DNA from: Smittium mucronatum
Taxonomy: Eukaryota; Kickxellomycota; Harpellomycetes; Harpellales; Legeriomycetaceae
NCBI GenBank assembly: GCA_001953115.1
Contig: LSSL01000122.1
Location: 1-14,474, forward strand
DNA length: 14,474 nt
Direction: 5' to 3'
Below, one piece after another: positions 7,434 to 14,474 of this stretch. The notes under the pieces are model-generated. The model saw only the letters and a list, made by a program, of their open reading frames with translations. It ran no database searches and had not been told where the DNA came from. The translations under genes and the position numbers were made by a program. Numbering within the stretch: the stretch's first letter is position 1; every line of letters begins with the position of its first letter.

Positions 7434-9311
7434 ATGGGCGTCTCAAACGATTCTGATATTTCCAAGGGGGTTTCTGAGATCAATCTTAATAATAAATCAA
7501 GGGGTATCGCTGAAACTAAATTGTCCAAGAAATACGATGTTCCTGTTGCTTTTATAGTTAGCTCATACTTTGACGCCGTTACCAAGAATGTTAACAGGCG
7601 CCCAATGCCATGGGAGGGTTTCTTTAATGCTGGGCTAATTACAGAAGAAGAAATGCAGACTTTCCGTTCTTTGCAGCAATCTAAACGCAATTTCAAGGAC
7701 TACCCCGTCGAATCCACAAAATGCACTCAACTTATTCTAGGCCTTTTGGTTAAATTGCACAGGATAGAGGTTATACAGTATCTCTTGGTTTTGCTCAACG
7801 AATTGATTGATACCCAAGAAACTTCAATACAGGAATGTTTGGCTTATAGTTCAGATAGATACAGTTCCGTGTATAGTCTCCTTGAAAAGTAATCCTTCTA
7901 TTTATTATTCCTTTACGAGTCCAAAACTCAATCTTTTGTTGGATCTTAGAATTTTATAAATATTAGCTTAGCCCAATTTATTAATAGCCCTAATCTATGT
8001 TCTTTGTTATTTTCCTCTTTTTTGTTATTTTCTAGGAATTTCGAGTCCCATGACGATTATATTGGTCTAATGGCCTGCAAGATTATAATAAAACTATTAA
8101 ATGTTCAAAACTCCCCAGACTTTACTTTTGATTTCAGGAATATGTTTGCATATTTTGAATCAAAATTGGATTCTGAAGATCCTTCTGTTGTTGATGTAGT
8201 AATTCAGCTTGTTCAATCATTGCTGGCTATTAATGGATCCCGTCAGTATCTTTTCACCAATTCTCCTGGATGTCTTGAGAAAATGGTTCATATTCTTAAA
8301 GATACAATCCTCCTCTCAACTCAGCAAGTCATCAAAGTATCAGTCGCCCAAACACAATACGACATTGGTTATATATTATGGCTTCTTACTTTTGACCAAG
8401 ATATATCCTCATCGATTAACAAGTAAGTTTGAAATAAAGATAAAAATAACTCATCATTTTCTTTCAAATTATTTTTTTCCAGCACTTTTCTCTTGCCTGC
8501 AAATTAAAATTTATAAATTTCATCATTTTTAATCTGATAATCAATAGGAGATACGATATTATTCCATCCATTATAAAAATAGCTCGAAGTACTTTAAAGG
8601 AAAAAGTTATCAGAATAATGATTTTCACTCTCAAGGTTCTTAAATTAATTATATTTATTCCCTATGATTTTATTCGATCAAAAAATTATTCCATATTAGA
8701 ATACCAAGAGAAAAAATCATAAACCTTTTTTTTTTTGCTTTTTAAATTAACTTTGATCATGTGTTACATAGAACCTGTTCTCCAAGGCAATCGATGTTAA
8801 CCTTCCTAGTATGATAGTTTCTGGAGCCCAGAGTTGTTTGACTGCCCTCAACGGGCGCAAGATTCAAGACCCTGATTTGGCCGAAGAGATTAACGACTTA
8901 CTGCAAAAGCTGAATGAAAAACTGGAGAAAGAAACTACTTGGGATGAATACATGAATGAACTTTCATCAGGGATGCTTAGTTGGACCCAAGTACATACAT
9001 CCGATGCTTTTTGGAAGATGAATATAAATAAATTCAACCAAGAAGACCATTTGGCAATTAAATTACTCTCACTTGTTATCAGTGATGCCAATGGAGACCC
9101 ACTAGCAATTTCTGTTGCTTGCCATGATTTAGGTCAATATATCAAGTACTACCCAAGTGGTAAAGCAGTTTTGACAAATTTGGGGGCAAAAGCGAGACTA
9201 ATGCAACTGATGACACATTCAGATGATAAGGTTAGATACGAAGCTCTCACATCAGTTCAAGAATTTATGGTGAATGCTTGGAAAAATCACCAGGTCGACC
9301 CCATTTTTTAA
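7434..9311 (+). CDS. VMA13: V-type proton ATPase subunit H
   Basis: Exons 7434-7888, 8036-8422, 8548-8635 and 8772-9311 join to 1470 bases, 489 residues (yeast Vma13 478, human 483). Subunit H sits between the V1 and V0 sectors of the vacuolar/endosomal proton pump, activates ATP-driven pumping and silences free V1. Seen here: the N-terminal VPxxIxxxxxxxxxxNxxxMPWEGF segment (Trp60), the ARM/HEAT-like helical repeats, IARSTLKEKVIR (about residues 290-301), the hinge TWDEYMNELSSGMLSW (Trp367), and the C-terminal ISVACHDLGQYIKYYPSGK with Cys427-Tyr433, followed by KVRYEALTSVQEFMV. The in-frame ATG at 7434 gives about 25 residues more than the human start; the frame is open further upstream, but only through the apparent UTR intron. 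The gene converges on VPS37, 185 bases away. Confidence 0.96.
7889..8035 (+). other. VMA13 intron 1 (147 nt)
   Basis: Donor GAAAA|GTAATC and acceptor TTATTTTCTAG|GAATTTCG. The split Lys codon AAG joins YSLLEK to NFESHDDYIGL. Reading through gives TAA at once. Confidence 0.92.
8423..8547 (+). other. VMA13 intron 2 (125 nt)
   Basis: Consensus donor AACAA|GTAAGT and acceptor ATAATCAATAG|GAGATAC. The split codon AAG joins SSSINK to RYDIIPSIIKIA, matching the family around the conserved KEKV helix. Confidence 0.93.
8636..8771 (+). other. VMA13 intron 3 (136 nt)
   Basis: Phase-0 intron with a weak donor CTCAAG|GTTCTT and acceptor GTTACATAG|AACCTG. It joins FTLK to NLFSKAID, equivalent to the conserved TFRNLL segment of subunit H. 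No better GT lies nearby and retention meets stops. Confidence 0.88.
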
Positions 9312-9496
9312 ACCTTTAACCTGTTTTTATTTAAAAATAAATGGAAAATTATAAAAGAATCATAATTGCCTTTTTTTTATCTTCAAAGAATTTTATAAAT
9401 AGATAACATGTACAAAAACTATTTGAAATTGAATACAAAGATAATCGTGAGATGAATATTAAAAATACGAGGTTAGCAAAAGAAATAAATAAAGAA
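9312..9496. other. Convergent 3' intergenic spacer
   Basis: 185 bases separate the stop codons of VMA13 (plus) and VPS37 (minus). The spacer holds poly(A)-signal hexamers for both strands (next entry) and T/A runs, and no gene. Confidence 0.7.
9326..9341. terminator. Candidate bidirectional poly(A) signal
   Basis: TTTATT (9326-9331) reads AATAAA on the minus strand and AATAAA (9336-9341) reads on the plus strand, so one 16-base near-palindrome offers a signal to each convergent gene. It lies about 25 bases past the VMA13 stop and about 166 past the VPS37 stop. No closer minus-strand AATAAA was seen. Function is inferred. Confidence 0.35.
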
Positions 9497-10090
9497 CTAT
9501 AAAAGATTATTTTTCATAATTAACTCGTGTTTAGCTGCTAGTAGGTGGTAGTTAGTTCTCTTCTTTATGAATTCAGACAAGAAATTAGAAATTTCCTGTT
9601 CATTCTTTAAGCCACCAGTCCCAACAACTGGGTTCAAAAACTCATCAACAATAAGCTCAGATTCTGTTTCCAGAGAATCACGTTTTTTAATCAACTTTGT
9701 GATTTGTCCTCTCTTAAAAAATTCACGTTGCTTTTCGACCTGTTTATTGCTGTATTCGACAAACTCACTGGATAATTCCCTCAATTCAGCCTCTTTAGCG
9801 GTAGCTTCATGGCGCAACTTAGCAACACGTTTTTGAAGTTCGAGGTTTGCCTCGGCGAGCTGAAGGCTTTGCTGTCTCAGTTCATATTGTAGAGTTCGTG
9901 TCATTTGGACCTGCTCAAGCCCATCGAAATGCGTCTGGAACAAATCATTGTACTTTAACAGATCCTTCAAGTCCATCTCGGATTTGTTAGCAAAAGTTGG
10001 ATAATAATCACTTAGGATTTTGAGCTTCTGGTCGATTATCTCCTGTGGTGGCAGATTGTAATTATTCATTTGTTCAGGTAAACTGTTCAT
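9497..10090 (-). CDS. VPS37: ESCRT-I subunit VPS37 (Mod(r) domain protein)
   Basis: One exon, ATG at 10090-10088 to TAG at 9499-9497, 197 residues, similar in size to fungal Vps37/Srn2 (about 210). VPS37 forms the ESCRT-I stalk with VPS23/TSG101 and VPS28, which sorts ubiquitinated cargo into multivesicular bodies on endosomes. The Mod(r) domain covers roughly residues 30-190. A long coiled coil (about 60-135) contains LQLAEANLELQKRVAKLR, matching the family's LAxxNLxLxxxL stretch. The most diagnostic part is ESELIVDEFL followed, after a loop, by EISNFLSEFIKKRTNYHLLAAKHE (168-191), the FLxxFxxKRxxYHxRxxK signature of Mod(r). No UEV or ubiquitin-binding domain precedes it, as in short VPS37 forms. 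The usual Arg after YH is Leu here. The gene is convergent with VMA13, and no intron is needed. Confidence 0.92.
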   Translation of the reverse strand: MNSLPEQMNNYNLPPQEIIDQKLKILSDYYPTFANKSEMDLKDLLKYNDLFQTHFDGLEQVQMTRTLQYELRQQSLQLAEANLELQKRVAKLRHEATAKEAELRELSSEFVEYSNKQVEKQREFFKRGQITKLIKKRDSLETESELIVDEFLNPVVGTGGLKNEQEISNFLSEFIKKRTNYHLLAAKHELIMKNNLL

Positions 10091-10280
10091 TTTCCTTTGG
10101 TCGTTTGATTAAGGTCAGTATTTGAACGGTAGGATGAGTTAGATTTCTTGATTTGAAGGGAGGGTGATTTTTTGACTAAATTTCAGCCGAGTGTTTCAGA
10201 ACGGGGTTTAATATCAACAATTAATAAATAGCTCTTATAAATCCCCTTGCTAATATTTAAATTTGCTAGTTATGAACTTT

Positions 10281-10318
10281 GAATATTGAGGTTCCTTCAG
10301 CTTTTAACCCTTTCAGAG
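10281..10318 (+). repeat. Diverged direct repeat, copy 1
   Basis: Aligns without gaps to 10581-10618, exactly 300 bases downstream. By hand count 28 of 38 positions match, including CTTCAG, TTTTAAC and TTCA blocks. Confidence 0.45.
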
Positions 10319-10386
10319 ATGATTATACAAAAATGAATTCCAAAAATATTAAATATTCCATATATTAATTATATTGTTATATTATT

Positions 10387-10398
10387 GGATTATGCCAA
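10387..10398 (+). repeat. 12-mer GGATTATGCCAA, copy 1
   Basis: The exact 12-mer recurs at 10916-10927, and similarity continues weakly beyond it (TT.AAA). It may mark a larger decayed repeat. Confidence 0.35.
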
Positions 10399-10580
10399 TT
10401 GAAATGGTTATTTTACACAAATAGTAACGAGGCAAAAATATGGACCCAGAAAGGGCTAAAGTCCCAAAAATATACTGTAATTGCTAAATATTTCTCCTGC
10501 TATTATTGGTGAATATAATCTTGACTAATTATTATTGGTAACATATTAAATATCACTAAATACAATCATTTCAACAGATA

Positions 10581-10618
10581 AAATTTCTGGGTTTCTTCAG
10601 ATTTTAACTCCTTCATAG
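10581..10618 (+). repeat. Diverged direct repeat, copy 2
   Basis: Partner of 10281-10318 at a 300-base offset. The sequence between the two copies does not continue the alignment, so this is not a simple 300-base tandem duplication. Confidence 0.45.
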
Positions 10619-10656
10619 CCAGTGGGCCATTTAGTGCAATTTCCATGGCCAATATT

Positions 10657-10680
10657 TATGGTTAGAAAATAAAAACCATA
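10657..10680. repeat. Short inverted repeat (7-bp stem)
   Basis: TATGGTT (10657-10663) and AACCATA (10674-10680) are perfect inverse complements with a 10-base loop. This is a small hairpin without further context. Confidence 0.3.
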
Positions 10681-10915
10681 GATAATTTGAAAACCTAAAA
10701 ATTTATATGTAAATCTGAAAATGTATTTGGTAAACTGAATAATTTTTGGGAAATCTGCTGAATTAAAATTTTCGGCCTATAAAAACAGGAAAATAATTAA
10801 TTAAAAATTTGAATGCCTTTTTTTTGTGCTTTCGGCTTAAATTTCCCTATTTGTTTATATTTATGTACTGATAGGATTAAAAGAATTTAAAATCATTTCC
10901 AACATCAACTATAAC

Positions 10916-10927
10916 GGATTATGCCAA
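10916..10927 (+). repeat. 12-mer GGATTATGCCAA, copy 2
   Basis: Second exact copy of the 12-mer at 10387-10398, same orientation, 529 bases downstream. Confidence 0.35.
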
Positions 10928-11002
10928 ATTTAAAGTGTGATTACTTTTTGCATTCGGTTTTTAATGGCTTTATCTTTCAATAAAATTCCGTGATAAAAAA
11001 AA

Positions 11003-11030
11003 AAACTTTTTACATTCAAATAAAAAGTTT
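11003..11030. repeat. Inverted repeat (9-bp stem)
   Basis: AAACTTTTT (11003-11011) and AAAAAGTTT (11022-11030) pair perfectly around a 10-base loop, next to an A-run. It could form a hairpin, but it lies far from any gene end. Confidence 0.35.
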
Positions 11031-11280
11031 AAGTAATTGCGCCTTTTAAATTTTTTTGGTATAAAAACATAAATTTTAGTTTAATTAACAAAATTTTGGC
11101 ATATATTAAAATCTTCAACTAAATATTTACTCTATCTTTATAATAATCCCTAAAAAAATTAAATGCTGGATTGAAATATATTAAACAGGCTGTGAGAGCA
11201 TTTTTATAACACTTAATTTAATCTCTCGTAACATTAAAAATATAAAAAACTAAGGTGCATTATTGTATAAAAAAACGCAA

Positions 11281-12281
11281 ATACATGCGTCGAAGATTTG
11301 GAAATGGATGCTATTATGAATTCGAAAAGGAATATTAATACTCGAAATCATTTCTGACTAGCTTCAATTGTTCAAATACAGAATAATAAAAAATTAATTC
11401 CTGAACACTCCAAAGATAGATTGTTTCCATTTCAAAAAGTTCAAATCAGAAAATATCAATACCAATATTAAGCAAATATATTTTGAGAGAAATAATAAGG
11501 ATAAAAAAGATAAAAACTGGAAATTTTCTACCACCCAGATGCTATATAACAAATTTTTGGGGTTTTCTAATCTTGAAAATGGTGCCTATGTTACGGAATA
11601 TATTAAATGTTTAGTTACTTATAAAAACCGGATTGAAAAAAATTTCAACTGCATCAAAATTCCATGTCGATTCTGCATTCAAACTTGCTAAAGAAGTTTT
11701 ATCCTGTAATAATAGATGAAGTAACAGAAATCAATAAGAAATAATTTCAATCCACAATAAGTCTAGTAAACAGAGATTACAATTATGACTACCGATGGAC
11801 TTTCGAAACATTATAAATGAAGCAGGAAATTTCTGTTATAAACTGAATATGAATAATTTAGTCACTAATTTCGTATCTCAAATAAAAAAAGCTCTAAAAA
11901 TATCTCCTATGGAAATTAACATGACAAAATTTTGGTTTCACGTTTCAAAAAATATAAAGGTTTTTATTAGGTGGTGGGGGGGGGGTCGATATCAGAGAAT
12001 ATTTTTACCAAGATATTTGCAATGTGCAAATAATTTCCAACAGAAACGTATTCGAGATTTCAAAAAAACAGTATAAAACAAAGTGAAGCAACTTCGGATT
12101 CATGACTAATATTTTGGAAATAATAAACAAAAATGACTTTAAAAAAATCGAAAATTGGCTTCAGGGATCCCGTATATTTATTTCATAGATTAAAAATGTC
12201 TTGAAAAATTTAACAGAGCTTTCAAGGAAAGATCTTAATATAAAAATCTTTCGATGGCATCAATTTTATTCGTTTTTCTGA
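11281..12281 (+). pseudogene. Possible decayed coding region, family not recognised
   Basis: Base composition is less extreme than in the flanks, and plus-strand frames read in protein-like fashion but are broken by stops and frame changes. One frame near 11287-11470 contains MDAIMNSKRNINTRN, a stop, then LIPEHSKDRLFPFQK. Another (11398-11688) is open for 97 codons. A third runs on from about 11600 with three stops, then is open from an ATG at 11795 to 12076 (93 codons). A fourth (12087-12278) reads FKKIENWLQGSRIF, a TAG, then NVLKNLTELSRKDLN and FRWHQFYSFF. No domain, terminal repeat or target duplication was recognised. An old transposon or gene relic is the likeliest explanation; chance in AT-rich DNA is the alternative. 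Confidence 0.25.
11976..11985 (+). repeat. Ten-G homopolymer
   Basis: A run of ten G follows GTGGT, in otherwise A/T-dominated DNA and inside the 93-codon open frame that starts at 11795. It is the longest G/C run in the window. Confidence 0.8.
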
Positions 12282-12944
12282 ATAAACAATTGAATATTAA
12301 TAGAACCAAAATATCCGAGTTCGATAAAGTAGAATATAATTAAATCACAAGATATGAAATAAGTAAAATAAGTTTTTATCATATCAAAAATTCGAAAAAA
12401 ATCACACCATAATAATTCATTAAATATCGAGAATAATCAGTTCTCTTGAATTTGAAACTTTTGATTCGCTGCCGAGTTTTATGTATGATAATATATTTTT
12501 GTGTAGTAATCGATAAATATCTGCATGGAAAGATATATATTTCGCATGCTAATTTTTTTTTAAAGATGAAGAAATTAAACCATGTGTATGGATTACTGAT
12601 GAAATAAAAAAACGGGCGTAGTTGATATTAAATTTGTATTCTAAACAAAACAGACAGGGAGACCAAAGAAAATAAGAATAAAACCCAAGTTTAGAAAAAA
12701 AATATGAAAGTATTATATAGAATTTTTTTTGGTTTATTATCAATATACATTTTACAAAAAAAAAATCTTATTGAAAATAATAATTAAAATTGTTGAACTT
12801 TTTTTTTTATTAAACATTAAAAGTTAGGAAGCATTCTGATTTTTATTTTTATTTTGATTTTAAAACCATAAAAAATAAATTTGGAAAATAAATGTTAAAT
12901 TAGTTTCAAATTAGATAGAGCTAAATTTTTTTATTTGAATTATT
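12282..12944. other. AT-rich non-coding stretch
   Basis: No supported gene. A short plus-strand frame at 12562-12621 reads KDEEIKPCVWITDEIKKRA and stop, which has coding-like composition and could be a further relic of the decayed region upstream. Long T and A runs dominate after about 12720. Confidence 0.45.
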
Positions 12945-12973
12945 ATGGTCTTAGTTTTGATAAAGCTCAAACG

Positions 12974-12996
12974 TATATATATATATATATATATAT
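12974..12996. repeat. TA dinucleotide microsatellite
   Basis: About eleven uninterrupted TA units between ACG and TTGATATGG. Confidence 0.9.
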
Positions 12997-13099
12997 TGAT
13001 ATGGAATATGCGATTAATATCGAATGAGATTAAAGAAAAAAGCTGGGAAGTAGGTTTATTTGATGATTTCCATTATTTAAAGGTTTTTTTTGTTGATAG

Positions 13100-13213
13100 A
13101 ATATTGAAGAAATTGAAAATATTGACAATTTTAAAGATTCACACGAAGTTCGAGAAGTTAAAGTTGAGGGTGTTGGAGCAGTTGATGCAGACGATGCAGC
13201 TAAGAAGTTTTAG
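13100..13213 (+). CDS. Possible terminal exon of an unrecognised acidic protein
   Basis: After an acceptor-like TTTTTTTTGTTGATAG the frame beginning AAT ATT GAA GAA is open for 37 codons to TAG at 13211-13213. It encodes an acidic, non-AT-biased tail (NIEEIENIDNFKDSHE, then VREVKVEGVGAVDADDAAKK, then F). An upstream partner could be the frame containing LISNEIKEKSWE with a GTAGGT donor at 13050, but that would need a very short intron (about 50 bases), and no start fits well. After the stop the same frame reads KVEKNEMVEMF and stops again. The segment may instead be a cryptically simple GTTGAG/GATGCAG-rich repeat. No family was recognised. Confidence 0.18.
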   Translation, partial: NIEEIENIDNFKDSHEVREVKVEGVGAVDADDAAKKF

Positions 13214-13271
13214 AAAGTTGAGAAAAATGAGATGGTTGAGATGTTCTGAGCATTTGTGATACCTGTGTAAT

Positions 13272-13289
13272 TTATGTAAGTTATGTAAG
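13272..13289 (+). repeat. Two tandem 9-mers TTATGTAAG
   Basis: Perfect tandem duplication TTATGTAAG TTATGTAAG, preceded by a related TGTGTAA. A small local slippage repeat. Confidence 0.7.
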
Positions 13290-14474
13290 CTGTGGCAGTA
13301 GTGGAATTTTTATCACTTTTTCTGGTTGTAGAAGTTCATTAAGACGCGATAATTGAGGAATCTTTCGTCTTTTTCTTTGATATTTTTATTTTTACAAATA
13401 AAATTTATTCGAAGCTATTTATTTTTTTATCTTTGAAGCTACCGATTTTTAATCATCTTCTTTCTAAAGGTTTAAGTTTTACCTATATTAAAAGATACAT
13501 AATCTTAATTGTAATAATTTTTTACAAATTTCATGTTATTGTGCAATTCATTTTTTTTGACATCATAAGTATTATACAACTTCGCTTAAACCCCGATATC
13601 TTAATACTCATTTAGATATAGCATAAAAATAGATATCGTGTTCTTAGATAAAAATTTATTCGTGATATAAGTTCTCTACTCACACATAGAATTTTTTTTA
13701 TTCTATTACCTCCCCTTTTATAGAATTTTTATAATAATTGATCCAAGAATATTTTTATTTAAACTCTTACTAGATTAAGAAAAAAGTTGACCACAGGGAA
13801 GATATAAATTTAATCCTGTTTTTTTCAGATTTTAATGTTAGTTTTCATATTTTATTTGTTGAATTAATATATTTTGATTAATGCTGTAATTTTTAATTTT
13901 TAACATATATTTATGCTAACTTGATTTTTAATCGAAAAATTAACATTATTTATATATAATTCGCTTAATAAAAAATTTTTTTTGTCTAACACTGTAGTTA
14001 AAATTCTCATTTACTGATCGGATTTTATTTTATCCAATGGTAGAAAGTATTTTTTCTAATTTTAAACCCCATCCGTATTTAATTATTTTTTCTTTCCCCT
14101 TATGATATCAAGAAACTTATGTATAAGGTGAATAAAACTTTTAATACCTTCTGATTATACAATTAATATTATTATATAAAAGAAAAAATTATAATTTATG
14201 ATGGTGAATTTTATTGGGAGGCTTTTTTCATGAACAAAAATTTTTCGCCTGTTTACTCATTGGTTATAATAAAATTTATTTCAAATTAAGCTAATAAAAA
14301 TGGAAAAAAATATCACCCTCATAAAATTTATACATATTGAAAATATAAGATTACTTTTTGTGATTCAAATTCCGAATTTTCCAATAAATTTGCACTCGAC
14401 TTTTTTAAATTTTATCAAAATTAGAAAATCAGTAAAATACTATTAGCGAATTTCTGCTCACAAAGATATTCTCA
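13290..14474. other. AT-rich non-coding end of window
   Basis: No coding frame with plausible composition, no RNA gene and no repeat of note was seen on either strand. A 60-codon open frame near 13433-13615 encodes only I/F/L-rich sequence typical of random A/T DNA. Confidence 0.6.

Larger units (their letters stand above)
10091..11280. other. Intergenic region with diverged short repeats
   Basis: No convincing coding frame on either strand. The first part must contain the VPS37 promoter. The region carries a 38-base diverged direct repeat pair (10281-10318 and 10581-10618), a repeated 12-mer (10387-10398 and 10916-10927), several TATTATTGG words and a small inverted repeat at 11003-11030. 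Confidence 0.55.

Noticed and set aside
7397..7696. Minus-strand 99-codon open frame
   Set aside because: Antisense shadow of VMA13 exon 1, which is clearly conserved.
8209..8532. Plus-strand frame overlapping VMA13 exon 2 and intron 2
   Set aside because: Out of frame with the conserved reading and runs into the intron.
8864..9091. Minus-strand Ser-rich frame
   Set aside because: Antisense shadow of VMA13 exon 4.
9288..9311. CAG|GTCGAC near the VMA13 stop as another donor
   Set aside because: The protein already ends where subunit H ends in other species, and no downstream exon with conserved residues is seen.
9567..9836. Plus-strand 89-codon frame
   Set aside because: Antisense shadow of the VPS37 coiled coil.
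10112..10132. GTTCAAATAC on the minus strand, tRNA-like
   Set aside because: The T-arm does not pair and the B-box C is displaced; no cloverleaf could be drawn.
11438..11448. GTTCAAATC, similar to a tRNA B box
   Set aside because: The flanking bases do not form a T-arm stem, and no A box or acceptor stem is found.
12549..12743. Minus-strand 64-codon frame rich in F, I, Y and S
   Set aside because: No ATG start (begins at TTG), typical random A/T translation, no family likeness.
12945..13259. Plus-strand 104-codon frame spanning the TA microsatellite
   Set aside because: It translates the TA repeat to alternating Ile/Tyr and is then Lys/Leu-rich; a different frame at 13100-13213 looks more like coding sequence.
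13433..13615. Plus-strand 60-codon hydrophobic frame
   Set aside because: It has no proper ATG context and only I/F/L composition expected from A/T-rich DNA.

Overview
The window is nuclear DNA from an intron-bearing, strongly AT-rich eukaryote. The evidence is GT...AG introns of about 90 to 150 bases inside conserved genes, a nuclear gene for a mitochondrial tRNA-modifying enzyme with a presequence-like N-terminus, and subunits of the vacuolar ATPase and of ESCRT-I. Gene sizes, short introns and close gene spacing best suit a fungus, possibly an early-diverging AT-rich one, but this is inference. The genetic code appears standard.

Layout. Positions 1-399 are non-coding and carry one copy of a diverged 100-base repeat. 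A cysteine-free gene on the minus strand (400-1554, two exons) resembles the ZNF830/CCDC16 family but lacks its zinc finger. A 774-base intergenic region follows (second repeat copy), from which MTO1 is transcribed divergently on the plus strand (2329-5004, three exons, 820 residues). From 5005 to about 7270 lies an AT-rich desert that holds only one weak small-ORF candidate near 6781-6915. The gene for V-ATPase subunit H (VMA13) occupies 7434-9311 on the plus strand (four coding exons, 489 residues, and probably a 5' UTR intron at 7272-7362). It converges on an intronless VPS37 gene (9497-10090, minus), with only 185 bases between the stop codons. The last 4.4 kb (10091-14474) holds no recognisable intact gene. 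It contains diverged direct repeats, a stretch (about 11281-12281) that looks like a decayed coding sequence, a ten-G tract, a TA microsatellite and a short coding-like segment near 13100-13213.

How the genes relate. MTO1 modifies the wobble uridine of mitochondrial tRNAs. VMA13 and VPS37 both serve the vacuolar/endosomal system (acidification and ESCRT-I sorting), but nothing shows that they are co-regulated; adjacency may be chance. The ZNF830-like protein would act in the nucleus. I found no RNA gene, CRISPR array or intact mobile element, and I do not see convincing evidence for a new multi-gene system. The points most worth a second look are the zinc-finger-less ZNF830-like protein, the repeat pair flanking it, the decayed coding region, and the small coding-like segments in the intergenic DNA.
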